From: Sphingopyxis sp. LK2115 | GTDB taxonomy: Bacteria; Pseudomonadota; Alphaproteobacteria; Sphingomonadales; Sphingomonadaceae | Direction: 5' to 3' | Length of the DNA: 64,000 nucleotides | NCBI RefSeq assembly: GCF_014595975.1 | Contig: NZ_JABWGQ010000036.1 | Location: 82,994-146,993, forward strand | Part shown: piece by piece, positions 24,448 to 33,214 of the stretch | Layout: every line of letters begins with the position of its first letter | How positions within the stretch are numbered: the first letter of the stretch is position 1 | Made by a program: the position numbers and the translations under genes | Notes under the pieces: generated by a model | Told to the model about the DNA's origin: nothing | What the model saw: only the letters and a program-made list of their open reading frames with translations | Databases searched by the model: none

Positions 24448-25239
24448 ATGAGAAAGATGGCGGCTATCAGCGATCCGGAAAATGTGGCGCGCAAATTAAT
24501 CGACGCGCGTGCGGGAAAGACACCGCTTACCGTCTATCCCGGTGCGATGCCGCAAACGATGGCGGAGGCCTATGCGATTCAGGATCGGGCGATTGCGCTC
24601 GACGGGCGGCGCGTCGGCGGATGGAAGGTCGGACGAATCGCGCCCGAGCTCGTCGACCGCTTCGGCGGCAACCGCCTGACCGGCCCGATCTTTGCCGATG
24701 AAATCGTCGATAGCGCCGCCGACCCGGCGATGCCCGTCTATGCCGACGGTTTCGCAGCGGCCGAGGCCGAGGTGCTGCTCTGTTTCGGCGATGTCGGCGC
24801 GCGCGATTATGACATCGACAGCGTCAAGCAGTGCATCGTGGATGTCCGCACGGGGATCGAGATCGCGAGTTCCCCCTTTCCCGAAATCAACCGGCACGGC
24901 CCCGCGGTGACGGCGTCCGACTATGGCAATAACAAGGGGCTGATCATCGGTCCGTCGATCCCCGACTGGCAGGACGCCGACCTTATCCATATGCCCGTCG
25001 AGATGTTCATCGATGGTGCGCCCGTCGGCGCCGCGACGATGGAGGCTATGCTCGACGGCCCGTTCGGATCGGCGCTGTTCCTGATCGGCATCTTGCGGGC
25101 GCGCGGCATTGCGATCGCGCCGGGCACCTGGGTGTCGGCGGGGGCGATCACGGGGATTCACGAGGTCCGGCCCGGCCAGCGGGCCGAGGCGCTGTTCGAC
25201 GGAAACATCCGCGTCGGCTGCACAATCACAAGCTATTAG
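24448..25239 (+). CDS. FAH/2-keto-4-pentenoate hydratase-like protein of the hexuronate operon
   Basis: A 263-residue protein of the fumarylacetoacetate-hydrolase/MhpD fold: central GGWKVGRIAPELVDRFGG and AEAEVLLCF resemble the metal-binding hydratases of aromatic meta-cleavage pathways. No aromatic genes are near; it heads the operon with exuT, uxaC and the reductase, so it probably acts on a 2-keto acid of uronate metabolism. The exact reaction is unknown. ATG 24448 (after GGAAG) and ATG 24457 (after GAGGG) are both possible starts. A candidate operator precedes it. Confidence 0.75.
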   Translation: MRKMAAISDPENVARKLIDARAGKTPLTVYPGAMPQTMAEAYAIQDRAIALDGRRVGGWKVGRIAPELVDRFGGNRLTGPIFADEIVDSAADPAMPVYADGFAAAEAEVLLCFGDVGARDYDIDSVKQCIVDVRTGIEIASSPFPEINRHGPAVTASDYGNNKGLIIGPSIPDWQDADLIHMPVEMFIDGAPVGAATMEAMLDGPFGSALFLIGILRARGIAIAPGTWVSAGAITGIHEVRPGQRAEALFDGNIRVGCTITSY

Positions 25240-25261
25240 AAGCAAAGAACGGGAGAGGATG

Positions 25262-26569
25262 ATGGCGCAGGCAATCGCAGACACGGGTGCGGCGGTGCCG
25301 GTGCCCCGCGCGGGCCGCTACCGCTGGATGATCGTCGCAGTGCTCTTTGCGGCAACCACCGTCAACTATATCGACCGCACCATGCTCGGCCTGCTCGCGC
25401 CGACGCTTGGCACCGAGCTTGGGTGGAGCGAGAATGACTATGGCAACATCGTCACCGCTTTCTAGGCGGCTTATGCACTCGGTTTTCTGGTCATGGGCTG
25501 GCTGATCGACCGTTTCGGTCCCAAGATCGGCTATGCGATCGCCATCTCGATCTGGACGATCGGTCATGTCGCGCACGGCTTTGCGTCGTCGGTCGCTTCC
25601 TTCATGCTCGCGCGCGTCGTGCTGGGCGTCGGCGAGGCGGGGCATTTCCCCTCGGTCGTCCGCGCGTCGAGCGAATGGTTCCCGCAAAAGGAGCGCTCCT
25701 ACGCGATCGGCTGGGTCAACAGCGCGACGACGATCGGCGTGATCCTCACCGCGCCGACGGTGGCGCTGTTCATGCGCGTGCTGGGTTTCGACTGGCGCGA
25801 AACCTTCATCTACACCGGCATTTTCGGCGTCGTCCTGTTGCTGCTCTGGGTCTGGCTCTACAGCAACCCGCGCGAAAGCGGGAAGGTCAGCGAGGCCGAG
25901 CTCGCGTGGATCGAGCATGACCCGCCCGAAAAGGTCCAGCGTATCGGCTGGGGCAGGATCGTCACCAAGCGCGAGGCCTGGGCCTTTGCGGCGGCGAAGT
26001 TCCTGACCGATCCGGTGTGGTTCCTGATGCTCTTCTGGCTGCCCAAATATTTTGCCTCGACCTATGACGTCGACCTCAAGATCGTGCTGCTGCCGATGAT
26101 CATCATGTATCTGTTGTCCGACGTCGGCAGCATCCTTGGCGGCTGGGTGTCGTCAAAGCTGATCCAGACCGGCCGCAGCGTCAATTTTGCGCGCAAGGTG
26201 ACGATGATCGGCGCCGGTCTGTGCGTCCTGCCGTTGTTGTTTGTCACCGGGCTCGACAATATGTGGCTGGCGGTGGTGCTCATCGGCATTGCGCTCGCGG
26301 GGCATCAGGCCTTTTCGTCGACGATCCTGTCGATCCCGCCCGACATGTTCCCGAAACGCGCGGTCGGTTCGGTGATCGGGCTTGGCGGCTTCATGGGCGG
26401 CGTCGGGGGGATGATCATGGCGAAGTCGACGGGACTTGTGCTCGACGCGACGGGGGGCAATTACACGATCATCTTCGCCGCCTGCACGACCGTCTATTTC
26501 CTTGCGGTGCTTGTGGTGCATGTCCTCAGCCCGCGCCTTGCGCCGGTCGGCGTGGAAGGCGCAAGATAG
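25262..26569 (+). pseudogene. exuT: MFS hexuronate transporter interrupted by an in-frame TAG at codon 68
   Basis: The reading frame from ATG 25262 (GGGAGAGG upstream) to the stop at 26569 encodes a 435-codon MFS protein of the ExuT type: NYIDRTMLGLLAPTLGTELGW in the first helix region and WLIDRFGPKIGYAIA in loop 2. At 25463-25465 the frame reads TAG between VTAF and AAYALGF, where relatives have glutamine (FQAAYA), so a single C-to-T change of CAG explains it. No frameshift or deletion accompanies it and the rest is intact. An internal ATG at 25493 would lose helix 1. It lies between the hydratase-like gene and uxaC. Recent nonsense mutation, suppression or sequencing error are all possible. 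Confidence 0.85.
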
Positions 26570-26573
26570 CGTC

Positions 26574-27986
26574 ATGGCGCACCCGTTGCACCTGTCACCC
26601 GACCGCCTCTTTCCGTCCGACCCGGCGCAGCGCGATATCGCGCGCCGACTCTACAAGGAGGTGGCGGGCCTGCCGATCGTCAGCCCGCACGGGCATACCG
26701 ATCCGGCCTGGTTCGCGGGCAATGCGCCCTTCGGCAATGCGGCGGAGCTGCTGCTCCATCCCGATCATTATGTGTTCCGAATGCTCTATTCGCAGGGGGT
26801 GTCGCTCGACGCGCTGGGCATCGGCAACCCGGACGCCGACCCGCGTGAAAGCTGGCGGATCTTTGCGCAAAACTACCATCTCTTTCGCGGCACCCCGTCG
26901 CGCATGTGGATGGACTGGGTGTTTGCCGAGGCGTTCGGCTTCGACGTGCAATTTTCGGCCGAGACGTCGGACCATTATTTCGACCGGATCACCGAGGCGC
27001 TGGCGACCGACGCCTTTCGCCCGCGCGCCCTGTTCGACCGTTTCGGTATCGAGGTGATCGCCACGACCGAAAGCCCGCTCGACACGCTCGACCATCACGC
27101 CGCGATCCGCGCGGCCAACGCCAGCGGCGAATGGGCGGGCCGCGTCATCACCGCCTATCGCCCCGATCCGGTGGTCGATCCCGAGTTCGAGGGTTTTCGC
27201 GATAACCTCGAACGCTTTTCCGAACTGTCGGGCGAGGATGCGTTCAGCTATGCCGGCTATCTCGCCGCGCATCGGGGTCGCCGCGCCTTCTTTGCCAGCA
27301 TGGGCGCGACCTCGACCGATCACGGACATCCGACCGCCGCAACCGCTGACTTGTCCGAAGCCGAGGCTGAAGCCTTGTTTGCGCGCGTTACCGGCGAGAC
27401 TGTTTGCGCTGCCGATGCCGAGCTGTTCCGCGCGCATATGCTGACGGTGATGGCGGGAATGAGCCTCGACGACGGGCTCGTCATGCAGATACACCCCGGC
27501 GCGTTCCGCAACCATAACCCGTGGCTGTTCGCGACCTATGGGCGCGACAAGGGTGCAGATATTCCAACCGCGACCGACTATGTCCACGCGCTGCGTCCGC
27601 TCCTCGGAAAATATGGCAACGAAGCCGCGCTGACGATCATCCTCTTCACATTGGACGAGACGAGCTATGCGCGCGAACTCGCGCCGCTTGCGGGCCACTA
27701 TCCGGCGCTGCGGCTCGGCCCGGCCTGGTGGTTTCACGACAGCCCCGAAGGGATGCGGCGCTTCCGGTCGCAGATGACCGAGACGGCGGGCTTCTGCAAC
27801 ACTGTCGGGTTCAACGACGACACGCGCGCCTTCCTGTCGATCCCCGCGCGGCACGATGTCGCGCGGCGGATCGACTGCGGCTTTCTCGCCGCGCTTGTCG
27901 CCGAACATCGGCTGGAGGAATGGGAGGCCGCCGAACTCGCGGTCGACCTCAGCTACAATCTCGCCAAGGCGGCCTACAAGCTGTGA
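26574..27986 (+). CDS. uxaC: glucuronate/galacturonate isomerase
   Basis: Isomerises D-galacturonate to tagaturonate (and glucuronate to fructuronate), the entry step of the hexuronate branch. The 470-residue length matches UxaC. The amidohydrolase-like metal motif SPHGHTDPAWF (His39, His41) is at the N-terminus, and family segments GLVMQIHPGAFRNHN and PAWWFHDSPEGMRRF follow. Only 4 bp separate it from the transporter stop, and its stop overlaps the GTG start of the reductase by 4 bp. If the TAG upstream is real, polarity on uxaC expression is possible. Confidence 0.95.
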   Translation: MAHPLHLSPDRLFPSDPAQRDIARRLYKEVAGLPIVSPHGHTDPAWFAGNAPFGNAAELLLHPDHYVFRMLYSQGVSLDALGIGNPDADPRESWRIFAQNYHLFRGTPSRMWMDWVFAEAFGFDVQFSAETSDHYFDRITEALATDAFRPRALFDRFGIEVIATTESPLDTLDHHAAIRAANASGEWAGRVITAYRPDPVVDPEFEGFRDNLERFSELSGEDAFSYAGYLAAHRGRRAFFASMGATSTDHGHPTAATADLSEAEAEALFARVTGETVCAADAELFRAHMLTVMAGMSLDDGLVMQIHPGAFRNHNPWLFATYGRDKGADIPTATDYVHALRPLLGKYGNEAALTIILFTLDETSYARELAPLAGHYPALRLGPAWWFHDSPEGMRRFRSQMTETAGFCNTVGFNDDTRAFLSIPARHDVARRIDCGFLAALVAEHRLEEWEAAELAVDLSYNLAKAAYKL

Positions 27987-29305
27987 GGCTGGGCGCCGAC
28001 ACGCCGCTGCCTGCATCGGTGCGGCGGCCCCGATACGACCGCGCCGCCCAGGCGGTGGGCATCGTCCATATCGGCATCGGCGCTTTCCACCGCGCGCATC
28101 AGGCGGTGTATACCGACGACGCGATGGACGCGGGCGACCGCGACTGGGGCATCGTCGGCGTGTCGCTGCGGTCGGGCGACGTCGCAGCGCAGCTGAACCC
28201 GCAGGCGGGGCTCTATACGGTGAGCAGCCGCAGCGCGGCGGGCACACAGCTCCGCATCGTCGGCGCGGTGCGGCAGGTGCTCGTCGCCGCCGCCGATCCG
28301 CAAGCCGTGATCGCCGCGATCGCCGCGCCGACAACCCATATCGTCAGCTTCACGGTGACCGAAAAGGGCTATTTGCGCCGCGCCGATGGATCGCTCGACC
28401 TTGATGCGGCGGGCGGGGCGTCGAGCCTCTACCGCTTCGTCGGCGCCGCGCTCGCCGCCCGCCAGGCGGCGGGCCTGCCCGGACTGACCCTGCTGAGCTG
28501 CGACAATCTGGCGAGCAACGGCGCCGTGCTGCGGCGGCTGATGCGGCAATATCTTGCCGCCCGATACCCGGCGCTGGCCGACTGGTTCGACGCGACCTGC
28601 GCCTGCCCCGCAACGATGATCGACCGCATCGTCCCCGCGACCACCGATGCCGACCGCGCGGCGGTCGAGGCCGAACTCGGCGCGCGCGACGAGGGGGCGG
28701 TGGTCACCGAAGGCTTCAGCCAATGGGTGATCGAGGATGGCTTCGCGGGCCCGCGACCGCGCTGGGAGGCGGTCGGGGCCGAACTGGTCGCCGACGTCGC
28801 GCCCTATGAAGCCGCCAAGCTTCGGATGCTCAACGGCGCGCATTCGGCGCTCGCCTATATCGGGCTGGGGCGCGGACATGATTTTGTCCATCAGGCGATC
28901 GCCGATCCTGACATCCGCCCGGTGATCGAACGGCTGATGCGCGACGAAGCCGCGCCGACGATCGACGCCGCGCCGGGGCAGGATCTGGCCGCCTATGCCG
29001 ATGCGTTGCTGGACCGTTTCGCCAATCCGGCGCTGCATCACCGGCTGATCCAGATCGCGATGGACGGCAGCCAGAAGATTCCGCAGCGCTGGCTCGAAAC
29101 GCTGGCGTGGCATCAGCGGCGTGGACAGCGGTGCCCCTCGCTTGAAACGGCGATTGCGGCGTGGATTGAATATCTGCGGAGCGGCCATCCGGTCGACGAT
29201 CCGCTCGCCGAAAAGCTGGGCGAAGCGGCGGCCGATCCGAATGCGACAGAGCGGCTGTTCGGCGAAAGAGGGTTGATCGCCTCCGGGTGGCGGCCGACGT
29301 CATAG
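27983..29305 (+). CDS. tagaturonate/fructuronate reductase (mannitol dehydrogenase family)
   Basis: A 440-residue NAD-dependent polyol dehydrogenase-family protein: Rossmann segment GIVHIGIGAFHRAHQAVYTDD, VSFTVTEKGY, and the catalytic-type KLRMLNGAHSALAY. By sequence it resembles UxuB (fructuronate reductase) at least as much as UxaB. Because only altronate dehydratase (uxaA) and no mannonate dehydratase is encoded here, reduction of tagaturonate to altronate is the likely job. The start is GTG at 27983, overlapping the uxaC stop (GTGA). It is the last gene of the operon; a small hairpin follows at 29376-29393. Confidence 0.85.
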   Translation: MRLGADTPLPASVRRPRYDRAAQAVGIVHIGIGAFHRAHQAVYTDDAMDAGDRDWGIVGVSLRSGDVAAQLNPQAGLYTVSSRSAAGTQLRIVGAVRQVLVAAADPQAVIAAIAAPTTHIVSFTVTEKGYLRRADGSLDLDAAGGASSLYRFVGAALAARQAAGLPGLTLLSCDNLASNGAVLRRLMRQYLAARYPALADWFDATCACPATMIDRIVPATTDADRAAVEAELGARDEGAVVTEGFSQWVIEDGFAGPRPRWEAVGAELVADVAPYEAAKLRMLNGAHSALAYIGLGRGHDFVHQAIADPDIRPVIERLMRDEAAPTIDAAPGQDLAAYADALLDRFANPALHHRLIQIAMDGSQKIPQRWLETLAWHQRRGQRCPSLETAIAAWIEYLRSGHPVDDPLAEKLGEAAADPNATERLFGERGLIASGWRPTS

Positions 29306-29375
29306 CTATACTGTGCCCCTGCGAGGGCTGGCGCCGATCTGCCGCCCATGCAGGATAGTGTCCACCGGATATCGG

Positions 29376-29393
29376 TTCCCGCCTTCGCGGGGA
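29376..29393. repeat. short hairpin between the uronate reductase and the LysR gene
   Basis: CCCGC (29378-29382), loop CTTC, GCGGG (29387-29391), extended by weaker pairs on both sides. Same design as the sphingomonad hairpin repeats elsewhere in the window; it may terminate both convergent genes. Confidence 0.4.
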
Positions 29394-29423
29394 TACGATG
29401 GCTGTTGAAGGAATGTCGCTGTT

Positions 29424-30311
29424 CTAAACCGGAACCAGCAGCCCCCGGCTCTCTCTCACCTCGGCATCCAGCCAGTCGATAAACGCCCTGATACGCGGTT
29501 GCGGCGCGACGTCGCGGTGAAGCGCAAGCCAGAAGGCGCGCGCGATCGTCTGATCGCCTCGCACGCGGACCAGCGCAGGATCGCCCGCAGCAAGAAAGCA
29601 GGGCAGCACGCCCACCCCCGCACCACCGGCGATCATCCGTCGCTGGGCAAGGATCGACGACGAGCGGACATTGGCGCGCAACCCCGGCTCGATTTCGCCC
29701 AGATAGTCGAGTTCGGGGGCATACAGAATGTCGGGGATATAGCCGATCACCGGAATGCCCGCGCGCGACAGCGGCGTGGTGCCAACCGCTTCCTGCCAAT
29801 CGGGGCGGTTCGCCGGGGCATAGAGGCCAAGGCTGTAATCGGCGAGCTTGCGCGTGATGAGCGGACCCTTGCGCGGCCGCGCGAGCAGCACCGCCATATC
29901 GGCTTCGCGCCGCGATGGGTTCAGAAACCCCGACGAGGCGACAAGGTCGATCTCAAGCTCGGGGTGCGCCGCGACGAAGCGGCCGAGCCGCGGCGCGATA
30001 AAGCTGTTGCCAAAGCCTTCGGAGACGCTGACGCGGAGTTGCCCCGACAGCGCCGATGAACCTTCGGACGCCTTGTGGATGCGCGCCGCTGCCGCCGCCA
30101 TCGCTTCGGCGTGCGGGACGAGCGCCCGGCCCGCCGCGGTCAGAACGAAACCCGTCGGCGCGCGTTCGAACAAGGTCTGCTGGAGCGCCGCTTCCAGTGC
30201 GCTGACCTGGCGGCTTACCGTCGTCGCATCGACACGCAGTGCCGCCGCGGCGCGCGCGAGCGTGCCATGGCGCGCGACCATCAGGAAATATTGCAGCCTG
30301 TCCCAATCCAT
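29424..30311 (-). CDS. LysR-family transcriptional regulator next to mmsA
   Basis: A 295-residue regulator with an N-terminal winged helix-turn-helix (about 1-60, RLQYFLMVARHGTLARAAAALRV) and a LysR substrate-binding domain. It is divergent from mmsA and the valine-degradation genes, the classic arrangement for a LysR activator of the neighbouring operon. The ATG at 30311 gives MDWDRLQYF; a TTG three codons upstream is less likely. An inverted repeat (30314-30329) at its own start suggests autoregulation. The co-inducer is unknown, possibly a valine catabolite. Confidence 0.85.
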   Translation of the reverse strand: MDWDRLQYFLMVARHGTLARAAAALRVDATTVSRQVSALEAALQQTLFERAPTGFVLTAAGRALVPHAEAMAAAAARIHKASEGSSALSGQLRVSVSEGFGNSFIAPRLGRFVAAHPELEIDLVASSGFLNPSRREADMAVLLARPRKGPLITRKLADYSLGLYAPANRPDWQEAVGTTPLSRAGIPVIGYIPDILYAPELDYLGEIEPGLRANVRSSSILAQRRMIAGGAGVGVLPCFLAAGDPALVRVRGDQTIARAFWLALHRDVAPQPRIRAFIDWLDAEVRESRGLLVPV

Positions 30312-30313
30312 GT

Positions 30314-30329
30314 CCTGCAATTATGCAGG
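30314..30329. promoter_or_regulatory. inverted repeat in the lysR-mmsA intergenic region
   Basis: CCTGCA (30314-30319) and TGCAGG (30324-30329) around a 4-bp AT-rich centre; TGCAA-type half sites recur at 30337-30341 and 30351-30356. This fits a LysR binding region covering the regulator start and the mmsA promoter. Confidence 0.4.
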
Positions 30330-30409
30330 ATAGCACTGCAAGTCTATCCCTTGCAATCGCCCCGCAACTCGGCTGTGGCAGCGGCAACATCTTGTGGGAG
30401 ACTTGGGTT

Positions 30410-31903
30410 ATGCGACAGATCGACCATCACATCGTCGGCGGTTCCGCCGGCTCCGCCCGCTTTGGCGATGTGCTCGACCCCAATAATGGCGGCGTCCAGG
30501 CACGGGTCGCGCTTGGCGACCGCGCCGTTCTCGACCGCGCCGTGGCCGCCGCAAAGGCCGCGCAGCCCGCATGGGCCGCGACCAACCCGCAGCGCCGCGC
30601 GCGCGTGATGTTCGAGTTCAAGCGCCTTGTCGAAGCCAATATGAACCAGCTTGCCGAAATGCTGTCGGCCGAGCATGGCAAGGTGATCGCGGACTCGAAG
30701 GGCGACATCCAGCGCGGGCTTGAAGTCATCGAGTTCTGCTGCGGCATCCCGCACGTGCTGAAGGGCGAATATACGCAAGGCGCCGGCCCCGGCATCGACG
30801 TCTATTCGATGCGCCAGCCGATCGGCATCGGCGCGGGCATAACCCCGTTCAACTTCCCCGCGATGATCCCGCTGTGGATGGGCGGCGTCGCAACCGCGGT
30901 GGGCAATGCCTTCATCCTGAAGCCCAGCGAGCGCGACCCGTCGGTGCCGGTGCGCCTGTCGGAGCTGTTTCTTGAGGCGGGTATGCCCGAAGGCATTTTC
31001 CAGACCGTCCATGGCGACAAGGAAATGGTCGACGCGATCCTCGACCACCCCGATATCGGCGCGGTCAGCTTTGTCGGCTCGTCGGACATCGCCCATTATG
31101 TCTACAACCGCGGCGTTTCGAACGGCAAGCGCGTGCAGGCGATGGGCGGCGCAAAGAACCACGGCATTGTCATGCCCGACGCCGACCTCGATCAGGTGGT
31201 GAACGACCTGACCGGTGCGGCCTTCGGTTCGGCGGGCGAACGCTGCATGGCGCTGCCCGTCGTCGTCCCCGTCGGCGAGGACACCGCGAACCGTCTGCGT
31301 GAGAAACTTGTCCCCGCGATCGAGGCGCTGCGCGTCGGCGTATCGACCGATGCCGACGCGCATTATGGCCCCGTCGTGACACAGGCGCACAAGGACAAGG
31401 TCGAAGGCTGGATCGCCAAATGCGCCGACGAAGGCGCCGAACTGGTGATCGACGGTCGCGGGTTCACGCTTCAGGGGCACGAAAAGGGATTTTTCGTCGG
31501 CCCGACCCTGTTCGATCATGTGACGCCCGACATGGAAAGTTACAGGCAGGAAATCTTCGGCCCGGTGCTCCAGATCGTCCGCGCGCCCGATTTCGAAACC
31601 GCGCTCGAACTGCCGTCGAAGCATCAGTATGGCAATGGCGTCGCCATCTTTACGCGCAACGGCCATGCGGCCCGCGAATTCGCCGCGCGGGTCAATGTCG
31701 GCATGGTCGGCATCAACGTGCCGATCCCGGTGCCCGTCGCTTACCATACATTCGGCGGCTGGAAGCGGTCGGCGTTCGGTGACACCAACCAGCACGGCAT
31801 GGAAGGGGTGAGGTTCTGGACCAAGGTGAAAACGATCACCGCGCGCTGGCCCGATGGATCGCCCGACGGCGGCAACGCCTTCGTCATCCCGACGATGGGT
31901 TGA
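30410..31903 (+). CDS. mmsA: methylmalonate-semialdehyde dehydrogenase (CoA-acylating)
   Basis: Converts methylmalonate semialdehyde to propionyl-CoA, the last step of valine degradation. The 497-residue aldehyde dehydrogenase has FNFPAMIPLW, FVGSSDIAHYVY, the MmsA-typical GGAKNHGIVMPDAD, and catalytic Cys279 in GERCMALPVVV. Length matches the family. GGGAG precedes the ATG by 9 bp. It is the first gene rightward from the divergent LysR gene, and the other valine enzymes follow after two small secreted-protein genes. Confidence 0.95.
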   Translation: MRQIDHHIVGGSAGSARFGDVLDPNNGGVQARVALGDRAVLDRAVAAAKAAQPAWAATNPQRRARVMFEFKRLVEANMNQLAEMLSAEHGKVIADSKGDIQRGLEVIEFCCGIPHVLKGEYTQGAGPGIDVYSMRQPIGIGAGITPFNFPAMIPLWMGGVATAVGNAFILKPSERDPSVPVRLSELFLEAGMPEGIFQTVHGDKEMVDAILDHPDIGAVSFVGSSDIAHYVYNRGVSNGKRVQAMGGAKNHGIVMPDADLDQVVNDLTGAAFGSAGERCMALPVVVPVGEDTANRLREKLVPAIEALRVGVSTDADAHYGPVVTQAHKDKVEGWIAKCADEGAELVIDGRGFTLQGHEKGFFVGPTLFDHVTPDMESYRQEIFGPVLQIVRAPDFETALELPSKHQYGNGVAIFTRNGHAAREFAARVNVGMVGINVPIPVPVAYHTFGGWKRSAFGDTNQHGMEGVRFWTKVKTITARWPDGSPDGGNAFVIPTMG

Positions 31904-31967
31904 TCGGCAAGCGCCGATGAAACCCGTACGCCGGGTCGGACATTTCTCCGGGCAAAGGAGAAGGACG

Positions 31968-32486
31968 ATGATGCGATGGACGATGCCCGCGGCGCTTGTG
32001 CTGCTTGCCGCGTGCGGCGGCGGTCAGGACGGAGAGGCCGGCCCCGAGGACAGCGCCGTGATCGGCCCGGTGCAAAAGGCCGAGCGTGCGGCGCCGCCCG
32101 AAAGGCCGACTGCGGGCGCCGAGGCAGCAGCCCCCGCGCCGGACGAGGACGGCGCCCGTGTCGACGGCGATACGCATCCGCCCGAAATCCGGGGACGTTG
32201 GGCGCTGAGCGCCGCCGATTGCACGGCGCGCAAGGGCGCCGACCTGACCGTGCTGACGATCGGCGCGACCGATTTGCGCTTCTATGAATCTCACGGCGAA
32301 CTGGTGCGCGTTCGGCAAAGCGATGCGAACCGCATCGTCGCCGATTATCGGTTCAGCGGCGAGGGCGAGGAATGGGATCGCCGCATGACGCTCACCCTCG
32401 CCGACGGCGGCAAGGCGCTCGTGCGCCGCGATACGGGCGAGGGTGCGGTGGCGAACGCGATGCGCTATACGCGCTGTGCCGGATGA
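31968..32486 (+). CDS. small lipoprotein of unknown function
   Basis: A 172-residue protein with a lipoprotein signal (LLAACGGG), a low-complexity Ala/Pro/Glu linker (about 20-65), and a C-terminal domain from about 70 starting EIRGRWALSAADC. Paired cysteines (ALSAADCTARKG and RYTRCAG) may form a disulphide. I do not recognise a named family; domains with 'GRWA...DC' openings are common in periplasmic proteins of sphingomonads. AAAGGAGAAGG precedes two adjacent ATGs. It interrupts the valine operon after mmsA. Confidence 0.7.
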   Translation: MMRWTMPAALVLLAACGGGQDGEAGPEDSAVIGPVQKAERAAPPERPTAGAEAAAPAPDEDGARVDGDTHPPEIRGRWALSAADCTARKGADLTVLTIGATDLRFYESHGELVRVRQSDANRIVADYRFSGEGEEWDRRMTLTLADGGKALVRRDTGEGAVANAMRYTRCAG

Positions 32487-32514
32487 CGGCGTCGTTTTGA
32501 AAGGGAGATTCACC

Positions 32515-32817
32515 ATGGACGTTCGCCTGCTTGTCGTCGCCGCCGCCCTGCCGCTTGCCGCCTGCATGGGCAGCGAGACGCCTGTCGAATCGACCCCGCC
32601 GCCGCCCACCGAAATGACGTGCAACGCCGATGCGGCGCAATCCTATGTCGGGCAGACCGCGACCGGGGCTGTCGGCGCGGCGATCCTGAAAGCCACCGGC
32701 GCGCGCACGCTGCGCTGGGGGCCGCCGCGCAGCGCGATGACGATGGATTATCGCCAGGATCGTGTGAACATCATGTACGACGACGCCTACAAGATCACGC
32801 AGGTCACCTGTGGCTGA
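32515..32817 (+). CDS. I78-family peptidase inhibitor, lipoprotein
   Basis: A 100-residue protein with a lipoprotein signal (LPLAACMGS) followed by the compact I78 inhibitor domain: TCNADAAQSYVGQ near the N-terminus, LRWGPPRSAMTMDYR, and the closing IMYDDAYKITQVTCG. The I78 family includes the fungal serine-protease inhibitor AaPI, but bacterial roles are largely untested. AAGGGAG precedes the ATG. It lies 28 bp after another lipoprotein gene and overlaps the RidA gene by 8 bp, so it is co-transcribed with valine catabolism genes. Confidence 0.82.
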   Translation: MDVRLLVVAAALPLAACMGSETPVESTPPPPTEMTCNADAAQSYVGQTATGAVGAAILKATGARTLRWGPPRSAMTMDYRQDRVNIMYDDAYKITQVTCG

Positions 32818-33214
32818 CGGCGCGCGCCGCAATCATGGCTCGGCGTCCCCGTTCGAGCCGGTTTACGGATACAGCCGCGCGGTGCGTGTGGGCAACCGCA
32901 TCGACGTCGCCGGCTGTGCGCCGATCGAACCCGATGGCAGCTCGACCGTCGGCGACGCGGGGGTGCAGGCGACGCGCTGCCTGACGATCATCGCCGAGGC
33001 GCTCGCCGCACTCGGCGCTTCGCCCGCCGATGTCGTGCGCACACGCATGTATATCACCGACCCCGCCGATGCCGATCTCGTCGGCCGCGCGCATGGCGCC
33101 ATGTTCGGCGATATCCGTCCGGCATCGACGATGATCGTCATCCCCGCGCTGATCCGCCCCGAATGGAAAGTCGAAATCGAAGCCGAAGCCATCATCATCG
33201 AGAAGACCGCATGA
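32810..33214 (+). CDS. RidA/YjgF-family enamine/imine deaminase
   Basis: A 134-residue RidA-fold protein: SPFEPVYGYSRAVRVGN at the N-terminus, VAGCAPIEPDG, and the C-terminal signature RPASTMIVIPALIRPEWKVEIEAEAI, including the carboxylate-binding region with Arg. Members destroy reactive enamines released by PLP enzymes, which fits co-transcription with branched-chain amino-acid catabolism. It begins with GTG at 32810 inside the end of the I78 gene, and its stop overlaps the next ATG (ATGA). Confidence 0.85.
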   Translation: MADGARRNHGSASPFEPVYGYSRAVRVGNRIDVAGCAPIEPDGSSTVGDAGVQATRCLTIIAEALAALGASPADVVRTRMYITDPADADLVGRAHGAMFGDIRPASTMIVIPALIRPEWKVEIEAEAIIIEKTA

